From assembly GCA_043776635.1 (NCBI GenBank), contig JAYVRA010000037.1, positions 1-29,675 on the forward strand: 29,675 nt of DNA, written 5' to 3'. Of this stretch, positions 15,406 to 23,761 are shown in pieces. Within the stretch, counting starts at the first letter, position 1. Each line of letters starts with the position of its first letter. A program made the position numbers and the translations under genes. Origin of the DNA: JANMEX01 sp043776635. GTDB taxonomy: Bacteria > Pseudomonadota > Alphaproteobacteria > Rhizobiales > Rhizobiaceae. The notes below the pieces were generated by a model. That model did not search any database, was not told the origin of the DNA, and saw only the letters and a program-made list of their open reading frames with translations.

Positions 15406-15472
15406 CGAATCATTATTTGATTCGAGAGGGCTGGACATGGCGAATCACTAATGATTCATTAGCCTTGATTCG
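15406..15472. promoter_or_regulatory. Cluster of five GANTC (CcrM-type) sites with two inverted repeats
   Basis: Between pepN and the PleC-like kinase gene, GANTC pentamers occur at 15407-15411, 15419-15423, 15442-15446, 15453-15457 and 15467-15471. The first two form a perfect inverted repeat, CGAATCA-N5-TGATTCG (15406-15424). The next two form GAATCA-N4-TGATTC (15442-15457). The fifth is an additional TGATTCG half. GANTC is the methylation target of CcrM, the alphaproteobacterial cell-cycle methyltransferase, and GcrA acts at some methylated GANTC promoters. Alternatively, GAATCA/TGATTC half-sites could be the operator of an unrelated regulator. There is no T-run, so a terminator is unlikely. 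Confidence 0.6.
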
Positions 15473-15529
15473 GATGTGTGATTTGCCGAAGTTGTTTTCA
15501 GTTTAATCAAAGCTCGGGGGAGCCCAACT

Positions 15530-17869
15530 ATGGGTAAGGCGGACGTGCATCGCGCGCCAGCAGGAAATTTGTTTGCCCGCAAACAAGCGGGTAAGCGCAA
15601 GAGTGAAGGCCTTATCGGGCCAGCGCGGCTTCTTGCTGAACCTGCGTATCAAAAGCTCTTGGCTGCCGAGCCGCTGCTGCGCCGCACCATCCCTGCCCTT
15701 ACAATTATTTTCCTGATCGTTGTTGCCGTCGCCCGCTTTTTGTCTCTGCTCGAAACCCGTGATGCCTTGCAGGCGCAGGCGGAGAATAATGTAAGTCTGA
15801 CTGCGGCAATTCTTGAAGCCAAGCTGACACCGCTGCTTGCGGCGAACCATGATCTAACACGCGGCGATATCGCTGCCGTTCTCGAAATTCCTGATATTTC
15901 TGGCGTAACCGTCAACCATACGACTTTGATGATTTTGGACGGCACATCCAAGGTGCTGCAAACCCGTGGCCCTGACAGCTCGTTTCAGGGCAAGCAATTG
16001 GACCAGATGGCCGGTGAGGCGCAGCCGCTGTTCCTGTTCGGCGAAAGCGCCGGTGTCATGCGTGTTATGTTCTCCGGACGGGAACATTTGGTAGCGCTGC
16101 GGTTCTTGGGCAATAGTGGGAAGTCCGCTGTTGTTTTGCAAGATTTGGATATGGTTTTGGCGGATTGGAAACAATCGGCTTCAATGAATGTTACGCTGTT
16201 TGTGCTTACATCCGGCCTGCTATTGGTCATTCTTTATGCATATTTCAGCCAAGTGGCGCGGGCCAAAGATGCTGATAAGATTTATAGCGATACCCATGCC
16301 CGAATTGATCTTGCCCTGTCGCGCGGGCGCTGCGGACTGTGGGATTGGGACATGGCGCGGGGGCGGCTTTATTGGTCGCGCTCGATGTACGAGTTGTTGG
16401 GCTATGAGCCGCGCGATGCGATCCTGTCCTTCGGCGAAGTTGAAGAGATTATGCACCCCGAAGACGGCGATCTTTATTCGTTGGCAACGCGGGTAACGGC
16501 GAAAGAAATTTCGCAGATTGATACCATGTTCCGTATGCGTCATGCCAAGGGTCACTGGGTGATTATGCGTGCCCGCGCTCAAATTGTGGACCCGACCAAA
16601 GATGACATTCACCTTATCGGCATTGCGGTTGACGTAACTGAGCAGCACCAAATGGCGCAGAATGTAGAAGTGGCTGATGACCGCCTGCGCAACGCGATTG
16701 AAAATATTTCCGAATCCTTCGCTCTATGGGACGCAACTGGCAAGCTCCTTATTTGTAATTCGAAATTCCAAGAAATTTCCGGCGCTAGCGAGGCGTTCTT
16801 GCGGGATAATCCTACGCAATCGGAAATCGACCAAGTGCGTCCGTTTATAACACAAAAACTTATGGCAAACGATTCCGGTCAGGAAGGCGCGCAAACATTT
16901 GAGCGGCTGCTCGCGGATGGCCGCTGGCTTCAGGTCAACGAGCGCAAAACCAAAGACGGTGGCCTTGTGTCTATCGGCAATGACATCACACTCATTAAGC
17001 AGCACCAAGAACGCCTCAAAGATGGCGAGCGCCGCTTGATGGCGACTATTGAAGACTTAAGTTTGGCGCGTAAGGCCGAGGGCGAACGGACACAGGAAGC
17101 CTTGGAACTTAGCGAAAAATACAGTGTTGAAAAAGAGCGGGCTGAGGCGGCCAATATCGCAAAATCTGACTTTCTCGCCAACATGTCCCACGAGCTGCGC
17201 ACGCCTCTCAACGCTATTATCGGGTTCTCCGACATTATGAAATCAGGCATGTTCGGCCCGCTTGGTTCAGACCGCTACGAAGAATATTCAAACGATATTA
17301 ACCAAAGTGGAAACTATCTGCTGGGCGTTATCAACGACATTTTGGATATGTCTAAAATCGAGGCCGGACGCTATTCGCTCGACCCGGAACCCGTTGATCT
17401 TTGCCCGCTGATTAAAGAAGCTGTGCGCGTCATTGCCGTATCCACCAGCGCAAAAAATATTGAAGTTATCACGCGTATCGAGGAGAAAATTGCCGTTCAT
17501 GCAGACCGGCGGGCCATCAAGCAAATACTGCTGAACCTTTTGTCGAACGCTACAAAGTTTACCGGCAATGGCGGGCGCATTACCGTGCGGGCGAAGCGGA
17601 CCGGCGGGGCATTGGCGCTCACCATCGAGGATACTGGCTGCGGCATTCCGCGTGCGGCACTGGCGAAAATCGGTCATCCGTTTGAACAAGTTCAAAACCA
17701 ATTGACCAAAAGTCATGCCGGTTCCGGTCTTGGTCTTGCGATTTCGCGCTCGCTCGCAGAACTTCATGGTGGCGCGTTAAAAATACGTTCGCGAGAAGGT
17801 GTTGGTACAATAGTCTCGGTGCGCATTCCAATGAGTGAATTGAAAGTCAACGAATTAAAGGCGGCGTGA
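15530..17869 (+). CDS. pleC: PAS-domain sensor histidine kinase, PleC/DivJ type
   Basis: The 779-residue membrane kinase has membrane segments at about residues 51-72 and 219-241, which bracket a periplasmic sensor region. Two PAS domains (about 255-375 and 380-490) and a short coiled-coil linker follow. The HisKA domain has its phospho-accepting His554 in ANMSHELRTPLNAIIGFSD. The ATPase domain shows N-box LLNLLSNATKF, G1 EDTGCGIP and G2 SGLGLAIS. The HisKA text, with FGPLGSDRYEEY and INDILDMSKIEAGR, matches the PleC/DivJ/PdhS group that acts on DivK and PleD in alphaproteobacterial cell-cycle control. Length and the pepN/glnE neighbourhood fit rhizobial PleC, so the symbol is likely but not proven. 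GGGGGAG lies about eight bases before the ATG, within a small GCTC-GGGG-GAGC hairpin that could dampen translation. Confidence 0.8.
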   Translation: MGKADVHRAPAGNLFARKQAGKRKSEGLIGPARLLAEPAYQKLLAAEPLLRRTIPALTIIFLIVVAVARFLSLLETRDALQAQAENNVSLTAAILEAKLTPLLAANHDLTRGDIAAVLEIPDISGVTVNHTTLMILDGTSKVLQTRGPDSSFQGKQLDQMAGEAQPLFLFGESAGVMRVMFSGREHLVALRFLGNSGKSAVVLQDLDMVLADWKQSASMNVTLFVLTSGLLLVILYAYFSQVARAKDADKIYSDTHARIDLALSRGRCGLWDWDMARGRLYWSRSMYELLGYEPRDAILSFGEVEEIMHPEDGDLYSLATRVTAKEISQIDTMFRMRHAKGHWVIMRARAQIVDPTKDDIHLIGIAVDVTEQHQMAQNVEVADDRLRNAIENISESFALWDATGKLLICNSKFQEISGASEAFLRDNPTQSEIDQVRPFITQKLMANDSGQEGAQTFERLLADGRWLQVNERKTKDGGLVSIGNDITLIKQHQERLKDGERRLMATIEDLSLARKAEGERTQEALELSEKYSVEKERAEAANIAKSDFLANMSHELRTPLNAIIGFSDIMKSGMFGPLGSDRYEEYSNDINQSGNYLLGVINDILDMSKIEAGRYSLDPEPVDLCPLIKEAVRVIAVSTSAKNIEVITRIEEKIAVHADRRAIKQILLNLLSNATKFTGNGGRITVRAKRTGGALALTIEDTGCGIPRAALAKIGHPFEQVQNQLTKSHAGSGLGLAISRSLAELHGGALKIRSREGVGTIVSVRIPMSELKVNELKAA

Positions 17870-17884
17870 GTTGATGCAAAAAAA

Positions 17885-17902
17885 CCGGAAGCTGCCTTCC
17901 GG
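17885..17902. terminator. Rho-independent terminator between the kinase and EF-hand genes
   Basis: A 7-bp stem, CCGGAAG / CTTCCGG, has a 4-base loop, with AAAA on the left and GTTTT on the right. It can therefore end transcription in both directions. It lies 15 bp past the kinase stop and 18 bp past the stop of the convergent EF-hand gene. Confidence 0.85.
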
Positions 17903-17920
17903 GTTTTAGAAGTTTACTGA

Positions 17921-18508
17921 TTACTGTGTATCGTCAGGGCCATCGCCCATTCCGCCGCCTTTATCGCCGTGATGACCTTTTTTGCCCTGGCGCGGCATCT
18001 CGTCTTTGATGACCTTGCCGTCATTATTCTTGTCCATCAGCGCGAAGATTTTTTTCTGACCGACGGTAATTTCTTCCTGTGTCAGAGCGCCATCGCCATT
18101 CGTATCGAATTTATCGATCATGCGCTTTGCCATGTTTTCGGCGCGCATTTTTTCGATTGCGGCAGCCATTTCTTCGACAGTTACTTTGCCGTCCTTGTTG
18201 GTATCAGCAAGAATGAAACGGTCACCGGCGGCCTTGGAGAATTCCTCAAAGGAAATATCGCCATTTTTGTCAGCGTCCATGGTGTCCATATTCATCATTG
18301 GGCCGCCCATCATGCCGTGGTCCATACCGCCGCCGTGGCGGTTTTTCGCAACGGCAGCGCCGCCAAGTACGGTTGAGAGCGCCAAGAAGCCCAAAGCAAT
18401 CATGCTCTTGTTGCTGAAGCGCTTTGTTGAAACTGGCGTTGCTGTTTCTGCGGTCACGCTTTCCGGCGTTGCTTCATTTTCCGGCGTCATTTTATTTGTA
18501 TCATTCAT
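17921..18508 (-). CDS. Membrane-anchored protein with four EF-hands
   Basis: The 195-residue product is a probable Ca2+-binding protein. A Thr/Glu-rich N-terminus of about 34 residues precedes one hydrophobic segment (about 35-53, SMIALGFLALSTVLGGAAVA), a signal anchor. A His/Met/Gly-rich stretch follows, then four canonical 12-residue EF loops: 78-89 (DADKNGDISFEE), 102-113 (DTNKDGKVTVEE), 135-146 (DTNGDGALTQEE) and 159-170 (DKNNDGKVIKDE). All have acidic residues at positions 1 and 12. The C-terminal tail is rich in Lys, His, Gly and Asp. I chose ATG 18508 because AAGGA lies eight bases upstream; the longer frame from 18553 lacks such a site. It follows glnE by 60 bp in the same direction, so it may be the last gene of that operon. 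The function is unknown; periplasmic calcium or metal sensing is an inference. Confidence 0.85.
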   Translation of the reverse strand: MNDTNKMTPENEATPESVTAETATPVSTKRFSNKSMIALGFLALSTVLGGAAVAKNRHGGGMDHGMMGGPMMNMDTMDADKNGDISFEEFSKAAGDRFILADTNKDGKVTVEEMAAAIEKMRAENMAKRMIDKFDTNGDGALTQEEITVGQKKIFALMDKNNDGKVIKDEMPRQGKKGHHGDKGGGMGDGPDDTQ

Positions 18509-18568
18509 TGCTTTGTTCCTTGTTGCATCGACACTCCCCGATGCGGGAAACACAAAAGCAATGGCCCA

Positions 18569-21505
18569 TCATTTGCCTTTGTGCGGTTTACGGAAAAGGC
18601 TATCGAAAATAATCCGAACCTCTTTTACCGTATCTCTGACATGTGCTTGCAGCGAAGTTACATCCGGCAAATCCACCGCTTCACACATTATGCCTAATAG
18701 CGTTTCACTTGGCGCTTCTTCGCTTAAATCTTGGGTCAGGCAAAGACGAAGTATCTGCGTCAACTCGCTAAGCAGTTGGTGGGAAGCTACCAGAAATTCA
18801 AGCTGGCTTCGAGTTAAGCTTTTGTAATGGATGTAACAAAGTGTATCCTGAGTGGAAGTATTATGCAGCCCGTTTACACGCCCGCTCATAGCGGCGGTCT
18901 GGGCGATGAACTCCAAATCAATCAAGCCGCCGGGCATTTGCTTGAAATCCCATGCACCTTTTGACGGCTTTTCCTTTTCGAGCAAGTCGCGCATTTCAAG
19001 GACATCTTTATCGATTTTGGACGCTTTGCGCGGCATGTTGAGCGCTGAGGTAATGATGGTTTCGATGCTTGCTTGAAACGCCGGATTTGCCACGACCACG
19101 CGGGCGCGAGTCAGCGCCATATGCTCCCAAGTCCACGCCTCTTGCTTTTGATATTGCTCAAACGCGTTGAGCCGTGTTGCCACCGGACCCTTGTTGCCGG
19201 ACGGGCGCAGGCGCAAATCCAGCTCATACAAAACACCTTCGGCGGTTGGCGCGGAGACCGCCGCAATCAGTCTTTGGGTCAGGCGCGTATAGTAAAGCGA
19301 GGGTGCAAGGGGCTTTTCGCCGTCGGATTCATCTGCGTCGTCGGGGTGGTCATAGAGCAAAATGAGGTCAATATCGGAGCCGGCAGTCAGCTCGCGGCTG
19401 CCCAGTTTGCCAAGGCCAAGCAGCGCCACCTCGCCACCTTTTACCATGCCGTGGCGATGCTTAAACTCAGTCCGCACCAGATCGAAAGTGCGGGCCAGCA
19501 GCAAGTCCGCAAGATTGGAAAGTGCCAAGCCCGCAGCAACAGGCTTTAGCGCTCTGGTGAGCATTCTTACGCCAATCAGAAATTTCTGTTCATTGGCAAA
19601 TATGCGCAGCCGGTCGAGATTTTCCTCATATCCGGCATCACCGCTCATGAAGGCTGCAAGACGAGCCGATAAATAGGCAGGCGTTGGCACATCGCGGTAA
19701 ATTGCAGGATCCAACAAACCGTCAAAAACGTGTGGTTTACGCGTGATAATCTGCGACAGGCGCGGTGCGGCGCCCATGATTTTGACCAATAGACCGAGCA
19801 GTGCCGGATTGGTTTGCAACAGCGAGAATAGTTGAATGCCGGATGGTAGTCCTTGCAAAAACTCATCGAATTTGACCAGGGTGTCATCCGGTGCTCCGGT
19901 TGCACCGAAGGCTTTGAGCAGAGCGGGCGTGAGTTCCGTGAGGCGCTCGCGGGCCTCCGAAGATTGCGTGGCCTTGTAGCGCCCGAAGTGCCAAGTGCGG
20001 ATGATACGGCACATATCGCCGGGCCGCACGAAGCCAAGGTTGGTTAGCGTTTCGATTGTTCCTGGATCATCATTATCGCCGGTGAAAACCAGATTTCCGA
20101 TGCCTGCAGAAAGCTGTGGCGCAGTTTCAAATAGAGCAGCATAGTGGCTTTCGACGACTTGAAAAGATGAGCGAAGGCGCTTGGAAAACTCATCAACTGT
20201 CTCAAAGCCAGCCATTAGCGCAATGCGCAAAAGTTCGCGTTCATCGCTTGGCAAATCATGCGTTTGCTCATCAGCGACCATTTGAATGCGATGTTCAATA
20301 TCGCGCAGAAACCAATATTCGCGGGCCAGCGCATCGCGGGCGCTGTTGGAAATCCAACCCTTGCCTGCTAGTTTTGCCAGCATCGGCACTGTCTGGCGGT
20401 CGCGCAGTTCCGGCTCGCGGCCACCGGCGATCAGCTGTTGTGTTTGCACAAAAAACTCAATTTCGCGGATGCCCCCGCGCCCAAGTTTCACATTGTGGCC
20501 ATGCACGGCAATTTCGCCATGCCCCTTATGGGCGTGGATTTGCCGCTTGATGGAATGGACATCCGCAATGGCGGCATAATCCAGATATTTGCGCCAAATG
20601 AACGGGGAAAGTTCTTTCAGGAACGCCATTCCTGCGGGAATGTCCCCCGCGACCGGCAACGCCTTAATAAGCGCTGCACGTTCCCAATTTTGGCCGCGCC
20701 CCTCGTAATAGAGCATTGCCGTATCGACCGGTATTGCGAGCGGAGTGGAACCCGGGTCCGGACGCAAGCGCAAGTCCGTGCGAAACACATAACCGTCTGC
20801 CGTGCGATCTTGCAAAATGCGCACCAAACGGCGTGTTAGGCGCGTGAAGGTTTCGATGCCCTCATATGGGTCTTTAAGGACGCCGGCATGGGGGTCAAAC
20901 AACACTATGAGATCAATATCGGAAGAATAGTTCAACTCATAAGCGCCAAGCTTGCCCATGGCGAGAATGATCCAGCCACTTCCCTCTTCCGGAATTCCGG
21001 GGTTTTTCAGGGTGATTTTGTCACTGCTCGCGGCATCGCGCAGCAAGAAGCGGATTGTTGCTTGCACGGCGGCTATCGCGAGGCGCGACACGAGCCATGT
21101 CGTTTTTTCACCGCCAAGAACGCCCGCCAAATCGCAAAGCGCTATCAAGAAATGCGCCTCTAATTTTTGGCGGCGCAGCGTTGACATAAGCCCCTGCTCT
21201 GTTTCTTCGGTCAGTCCGAGCGCTGGCATAGCCTCAATAATTGTTTGGATGCGCGTGGTAGCGGGGGTGTCGAACAAGTGGTCGAGGATTATTGGCGTGA
21301 CCATTGCCGTGCTGCGCAAAAATGGCGAGAGATCAAACACCGCGCCGAGGAATGTCGAAAGCTGCGTTTTGGATTTTGCTAAGTCCGCGAGGCGCGGCAA
21401 GTTTTCCTCTTTGGCGCGAAGGCCCAAGTCCTTCAGATGTGCACATGCCGCTATGGTGTCGAGTGCGAGGAGATTTTCGGGTTCAGCTTCAAACCAGTTT
21501 TTCAT
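18569..21505 (-). CDS. glnE: Bifunctional glutamine synthetase adenylyltransferase/adenylyl-removing enzyme
   Basis: The 978-residue cytoplasmic enzyme adds AMP to, and removes it from, glutamine synthetase in response to PII and glutamine. It adjusts ammonia assimilation. Two nucleotidyltransferase domains are visible. The N-terminal (adenylyl-removing) domain carries YSSDIDLIVLFD near residue 190. The C-terminal (adenylylating) domain carries AGSDIDLILLYD near residue 705. Each is followed by a helical GlnD-PII-uridylyltransferase-like domain, for example GRGGIREIEFFVQT after the first and MPGGLIDLEFIAQT after the second. Length agrees with E. coli GlnE (946). It begins 11 bp after the kinase gene, with a GGAAAG-type site inside that gene's end, so it is probably cotranscribed with the two-component pair. 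Both active-site motifs are intact. Confidence 0.96.
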   Translation of the reverse strand: MKNWFEAEPENLLALDTIAACAHLKDLGLRAKEENLPRLADLAKSKTQLSTFLGAVFDLSPFLRSTAMVTPIILDHLFDTPATTRIQTIIEAMPALGLTEETEQGLMSTLRRQKLEAHFLIALCDLAGVLGGEKTTWLVSRLAIAAVQATIRFLLRDAASSDKITLKNPGIPEEGSGWIILAMGKLGAYELNYSSDIDLIVLFDPHAGVLKDPYEGIETFTRLTRRLVRILQDRTADGYVFRTDLRLRPDPGSTPLAIPVDTAMLYYEGRGQNWERAALIKALPVAGDIPAGMAFLKELSPFIWRKYLDYAAIADVHSIKRQIHAHKGHGEIAVHGHNVKLGRGGIREIEFFVQTQQLIAGGREPELRDRQTVPMLAKLAGKGWISNSARDALAREYWFLRDIEHRIQMVADEQTHDLPSDERELLRIALMAGFETVDEFSKRLRSSFQVVESHYAALFETAPQLSAGIGNLVFTGDNDDPGTIETLTNLGFVRPGDMCRIIRTWHFGRYKATQSSEARERLTELTPALLKAFGATGAPDDTLVKFDEFLQGLPSGIQLFSLLQTNPALLGLLVKIMGAAPRLSQIITRKPHVFDGLLDPAIYRDVPTPAYLSARLAAFMSGDAGYEENLDRLRIFANEQKFLIGVRMLTRALKPVAAGLALSNLADLLLARTFDLVRTEFKHRHGMVKGGEVALLGLGKLGSRELTAGSDIDLILLYDHPDDADESDGEKPLAPSLYYTRLTQRLIAAVSAPTAEGVLYELDLRLRPSGNKGPVATRLNAFEQYQKQEAWTWEHMALTRARVVVANPAFQASIETIITSALNMPRKASKIDKDVLEMRDLLEKEKPSKGAWDFKQMPGGLIDLEFIAQTAAMSGRVNGLHNTSTQDTLCYIHYKSLTRSQLEFLVASHQLLSELTQILRLCLTQDLSEEAPSETLLGIMCEAVDLPDVTSLQAHVRDTVKEVRIIFDSLFRKPHKGK

Positions 21506-21516
21506 TGCGCCGCTTT

Positions 21517-22947
21517 CTACTTTCCGGCTGCGCTACCTTCTGGAAACAGCAGCGACACTTTTAGACCCTGCGGCTCGTTCGCTTCAATCCGCATCTCACC
21601 TTTGTGAAGTTTCATCACCGCTTTGGCAAGTGAAAGTCCAAGACCGGAACCGGGCTCGCTGCGGCTCTTTTCAAGGCGTACGAAACGTTCAGTGACTCGC
21701 TCGCGGTCAGCCTCGGGAACACCCGGACCGGTGTCACAAATTTCAACGACCGGCGTACCCGACCTGTCCTCCACCTGTACGCTCACCGTTGCATCTCCGT
21801 GTTCATTTCGAGCGTATTTCAGTGCGTTGTCGATGATGTTTGAGAGCGTCTGGCTGAGCAGTTCGCGATTGCCGGAAATCTGAATCCCGGGAGCAATACT
21901 AGCAGTCAATTTGATACCAACCTCTTCCGCCAGCGGCTCATAAAGCTCGACCACATCTGCCGTTATCGCTGATAAATCCACTTCCGCGACGCTCTCGCTG
22001 GAATAGCCCGCTTCCAACCGAGAAATCATCAATATGGCATTGAAAGTGCGGATAAGCTGGTCAGATTGCCCGATCATGTCCTCCAGCGCCGCACGGTATT
22101 CCTTGGTCGTTTGCTTGGTGGAAAGCGCGGCATCCGCACGATTTCGCAGGCGCGTAAGCGGTGTTTTCAAATCATGTGCGATATTGTCCGAAACCTGCTT
22201 CAAACCATCGTTAAGGTTCGAAATCCGGCCCAGCATTTGGTTGAGATTGTCCGCCAAGCGGTCAAATTCATCGCCAGAACCGGTTACAGGAAGCCGTCCG
22301 GTCAAATCCCCGCTCATAATGCGGCGACTGGCAGTAGAAACGCCATCAATGCGACGCAGCGCATGTCGCCCGACGAAATACCATATCAGCAGCGCACCAA
22401 TTCCCATCATAGCCAAAGCTAGAGACAATGCGCGTTGTACGATTTTTTTAAATCGCTCCGGCTCACCCAAGTCACGCCCGACCAAAATGCGCATTTGATT
22501 GGGAAGAATGAACACGTGGGCCAATGCATGATGAAAACGCTCCGCACTATTACCTTTCGGATTATCCAAACTGTCTTCAGAGTAGCGCTGATAGTAGAAT
22601 GGCTCTTTGGTCCAGCCTTCGTGCGAAAGAATTGCACCGTCAATTTCACCGACATTGCCAGCTAAAACGCGACCTGTGCTATCTGCGATCAAATATAAAT
22701 TTGCGCCTGGAGCACGGGAGCGCCGGTCAATAGCACGGACCAATCCCGGCAGCCCGGCACGGGAGTAAATCTGAGCAAGCTCAGTAATCTCATCATTCAC
22801 AGTGCTTTGCGTTTGATTGACAAGAAATCGCGCCGATTCACCTGTCATGTAGGCAACCAGTGCCAATGCGCACACTGCAAACAAAACAAGATATAACGCG
22901 GAAAGCCGCGCCGCTGTTGTTGAAAAAATTGCGCGCAGTCGGCCCAT
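21517..22947 (-). CDS. Sensor histidine kinase of an OmpR-type two-component pair
   Basis: The 476-residue inner-membrane kinase has an N-terminal membrane segment (about residues 13-34). A periplasmic domain of about 135 residues and a second membrane segment (about 170-192) follow. A HAMP linker (LRRIDGVSTASRRIMSGDLTGRL) leads to HisKA with His258 in NIAHDLKTPLTRLRNRAD, then the ATPase domain with SNIIDNALKYA, DTGPGVP and SGLGLSLAK. The start overlaps the stop of the response-regulator gene by one base (TGATG), showing translational coupling. The gene ends 11 bp before glnE. Its signal is unknown. With degP next to the operon, envelope stress is a reasonable guess. It belongs to the same broad group as rhizobial kinases at this chromosomal position. 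Confidence 0.92.
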   Translation of the reverse strand: MGRLRAIFSTTAARLSALYLVLFAVCALALVAYMTGESARFLVNQTQSTVNDEITELAQIYSRAGLPGLVRAIDRRSRAPGANLYLIADSTGRVLAGNVGEIDGAILSHEGWTKEPFYYQRYSEDSLDNPKGNSAERFHHALAHVFILPNQMRILVGRDLGEPERFKKIVQRALSLALAMMGIGALLIWYFVGRHALRRIDGVSTASRRIMSGDLTGRLPVTGSGDEFDRLADNLNQMLGRISNLNDGLKQVSDNIAHDLKTPLTRLRNRADAALSTKQTTKEYRAALEDMIGQSDQLIRTFNAILMISRLEAGYSSESVAEVDLSAITADVVELYEPLAEEVGIKLTASIAPGIQISGNRELLSQTLSNIIDNALKYARNEHGDATVSVQVEDRSGTPVVEICDTGPGVPEADRERVTERFVRLEKSRSEPGSGLGLSLAKAVMKLHKGEMRIEANEPQGLKVSLLFPEGSAAGK

Positions 22948-23630
22948 CAGGCTTTTCCTGGCACTTTCAACATATACCCCGCACCGCGCACGGTATGGAG
23001 AAGCGGCACACCGAAACCTTTTTCAATTTTGGAACGCAGCCGTGAGACATGCACGTCAATCACGTTAGTCTGCGGGTCAAAATGATATTCCCAAACGTTT
23101 TCGAGTAGCATGGTGCGCGTGACCACCTGTCCGGCATGGCGCATAAGATACTCAAGCAGACGGAATTCGCGGGGTTGCAGCGTTATCTCCTGCCCGCCCC
23201 GTTTTGCTAGGTGTGACATGCGGTCCAGTTCCAAATCGCCGACACGATAAGTGGTCTCAACATCGCCGGTGGAAACACGGCGCTGTAGCACTTCCACGCG
23301 GGCAAGCAGTTCTGAAAACGCATAGGGTTTGGTGAGGTAATCATCGCCGCCAGCCCGCAAACCTGTCACTCGATCATCGACTTCGCCGAGTGCAGACAGA
23401 ATCAATACGGGAGTACGATGACCTTTTGCGCGGAGAGCGGCGACCACTGAAAGTCCATCGCGGCGCGGCAACATGCGGTCAACGACGAGAACATCATAAG
23501 TACCACTGTCCGCCAGCGCAAAGCCAGTCTCGCCATCGGCTGCCAAGTCAACAGAATGCCCTGTCTCGCTCAAAGCTTTGGCAAGATATTGTGCGCTGTC
23601 GCGGTCGTCTTCGATTACAAGAATCTTCAT
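22947..23630 (-). CDS. OmpR/PhoB-family response regulator
   Basis: The 227-residue transcription factor has a receiver domain at residues 1-115, starting MKILVIEDD, with acidic pocket Glu7/Asp8, phospho-acceptor Asp51 in VVDRMLPRRDG and the conserved Lys in LTKPYAFSELLAR. A winged-helix DNA-binding domain (about 130-225) contains LQPREFRLLEYLMRHAGQ, VIDVHVSRLRSKIEKGF and VRGAGYMLKVPGK. I start at ATG 23630 because receiver domains begin here. The upstream extension to 23705 would run through the degP terminator and has no recognisable sequence. The ribosome-binding site is weak. It is first in the order regulator-kinase-glnE-EF-hand. Only about 55 bp separate the start from the terminator upstream, so its promoter must be compact or overlap that terminator. 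Confidence 0.93.
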   Translation of the reverse strand: MKILVIEDDRDSAQYLAKALSETGHSVDLAADGETGFALADSGTYDVLVVDRMLPRRDGLSVVAALRAKGHRTPVLILSALGEVDDRVTGLRAGGDDYLTKPYAFSELLARVEVLQRRVSTGDVETTYRVGDLELDRMSHLAKRGGQEITLQPREFRLLEYLMRHAGQVVTRTMLLENVWEYHFDPQTNVIDVHVSRLRSKIEKGFGVPLLHTVRGAGYMLKVPGKA

Positions 23631-23685
23631 TATGACACTATGGGAAATATTTCTGCGTTTTGAAACCCGCGTGAAAAACGAAAAC

Positions 23686-23713
23686 GGCAGCGGGCGTATG
23701 GGCACCCGCTGCC
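23686..23713 (-). terminator. Rho-independent terminator of degP
   Basis: A 9-bp stem, GGCAGCGGG / CCCGCTGCC, has a 10-base loop. On the minus strand it is followed by GTTTTCGTTTTTC. It lies about 50 bp beyond the degP stop at 23762 and just before the response-regulator gene, so it separates the two transcription units. Confidence 0.85.
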
Positions 23714-23761
23714 TTGGTTTACCTTTTGCCGACGGGGGTGGTGTCGGGGGCCGGTAAATAT

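Noticed and set aside
15406..15424. The inverted repeat after pepN as a transcription terminator.
   Set aside because: The stem is AT-rich and is not followed by a T-run on either strand. A regulatory or methylation role fits better.
22947..23705. The longer response-regulator frame starting at 23705.
   Set aside because: The extension would cover the degP terminator hairpin and adds residues not found in OmpR-type regulators. The receiver domain begins at MKILVIEDD (23630).
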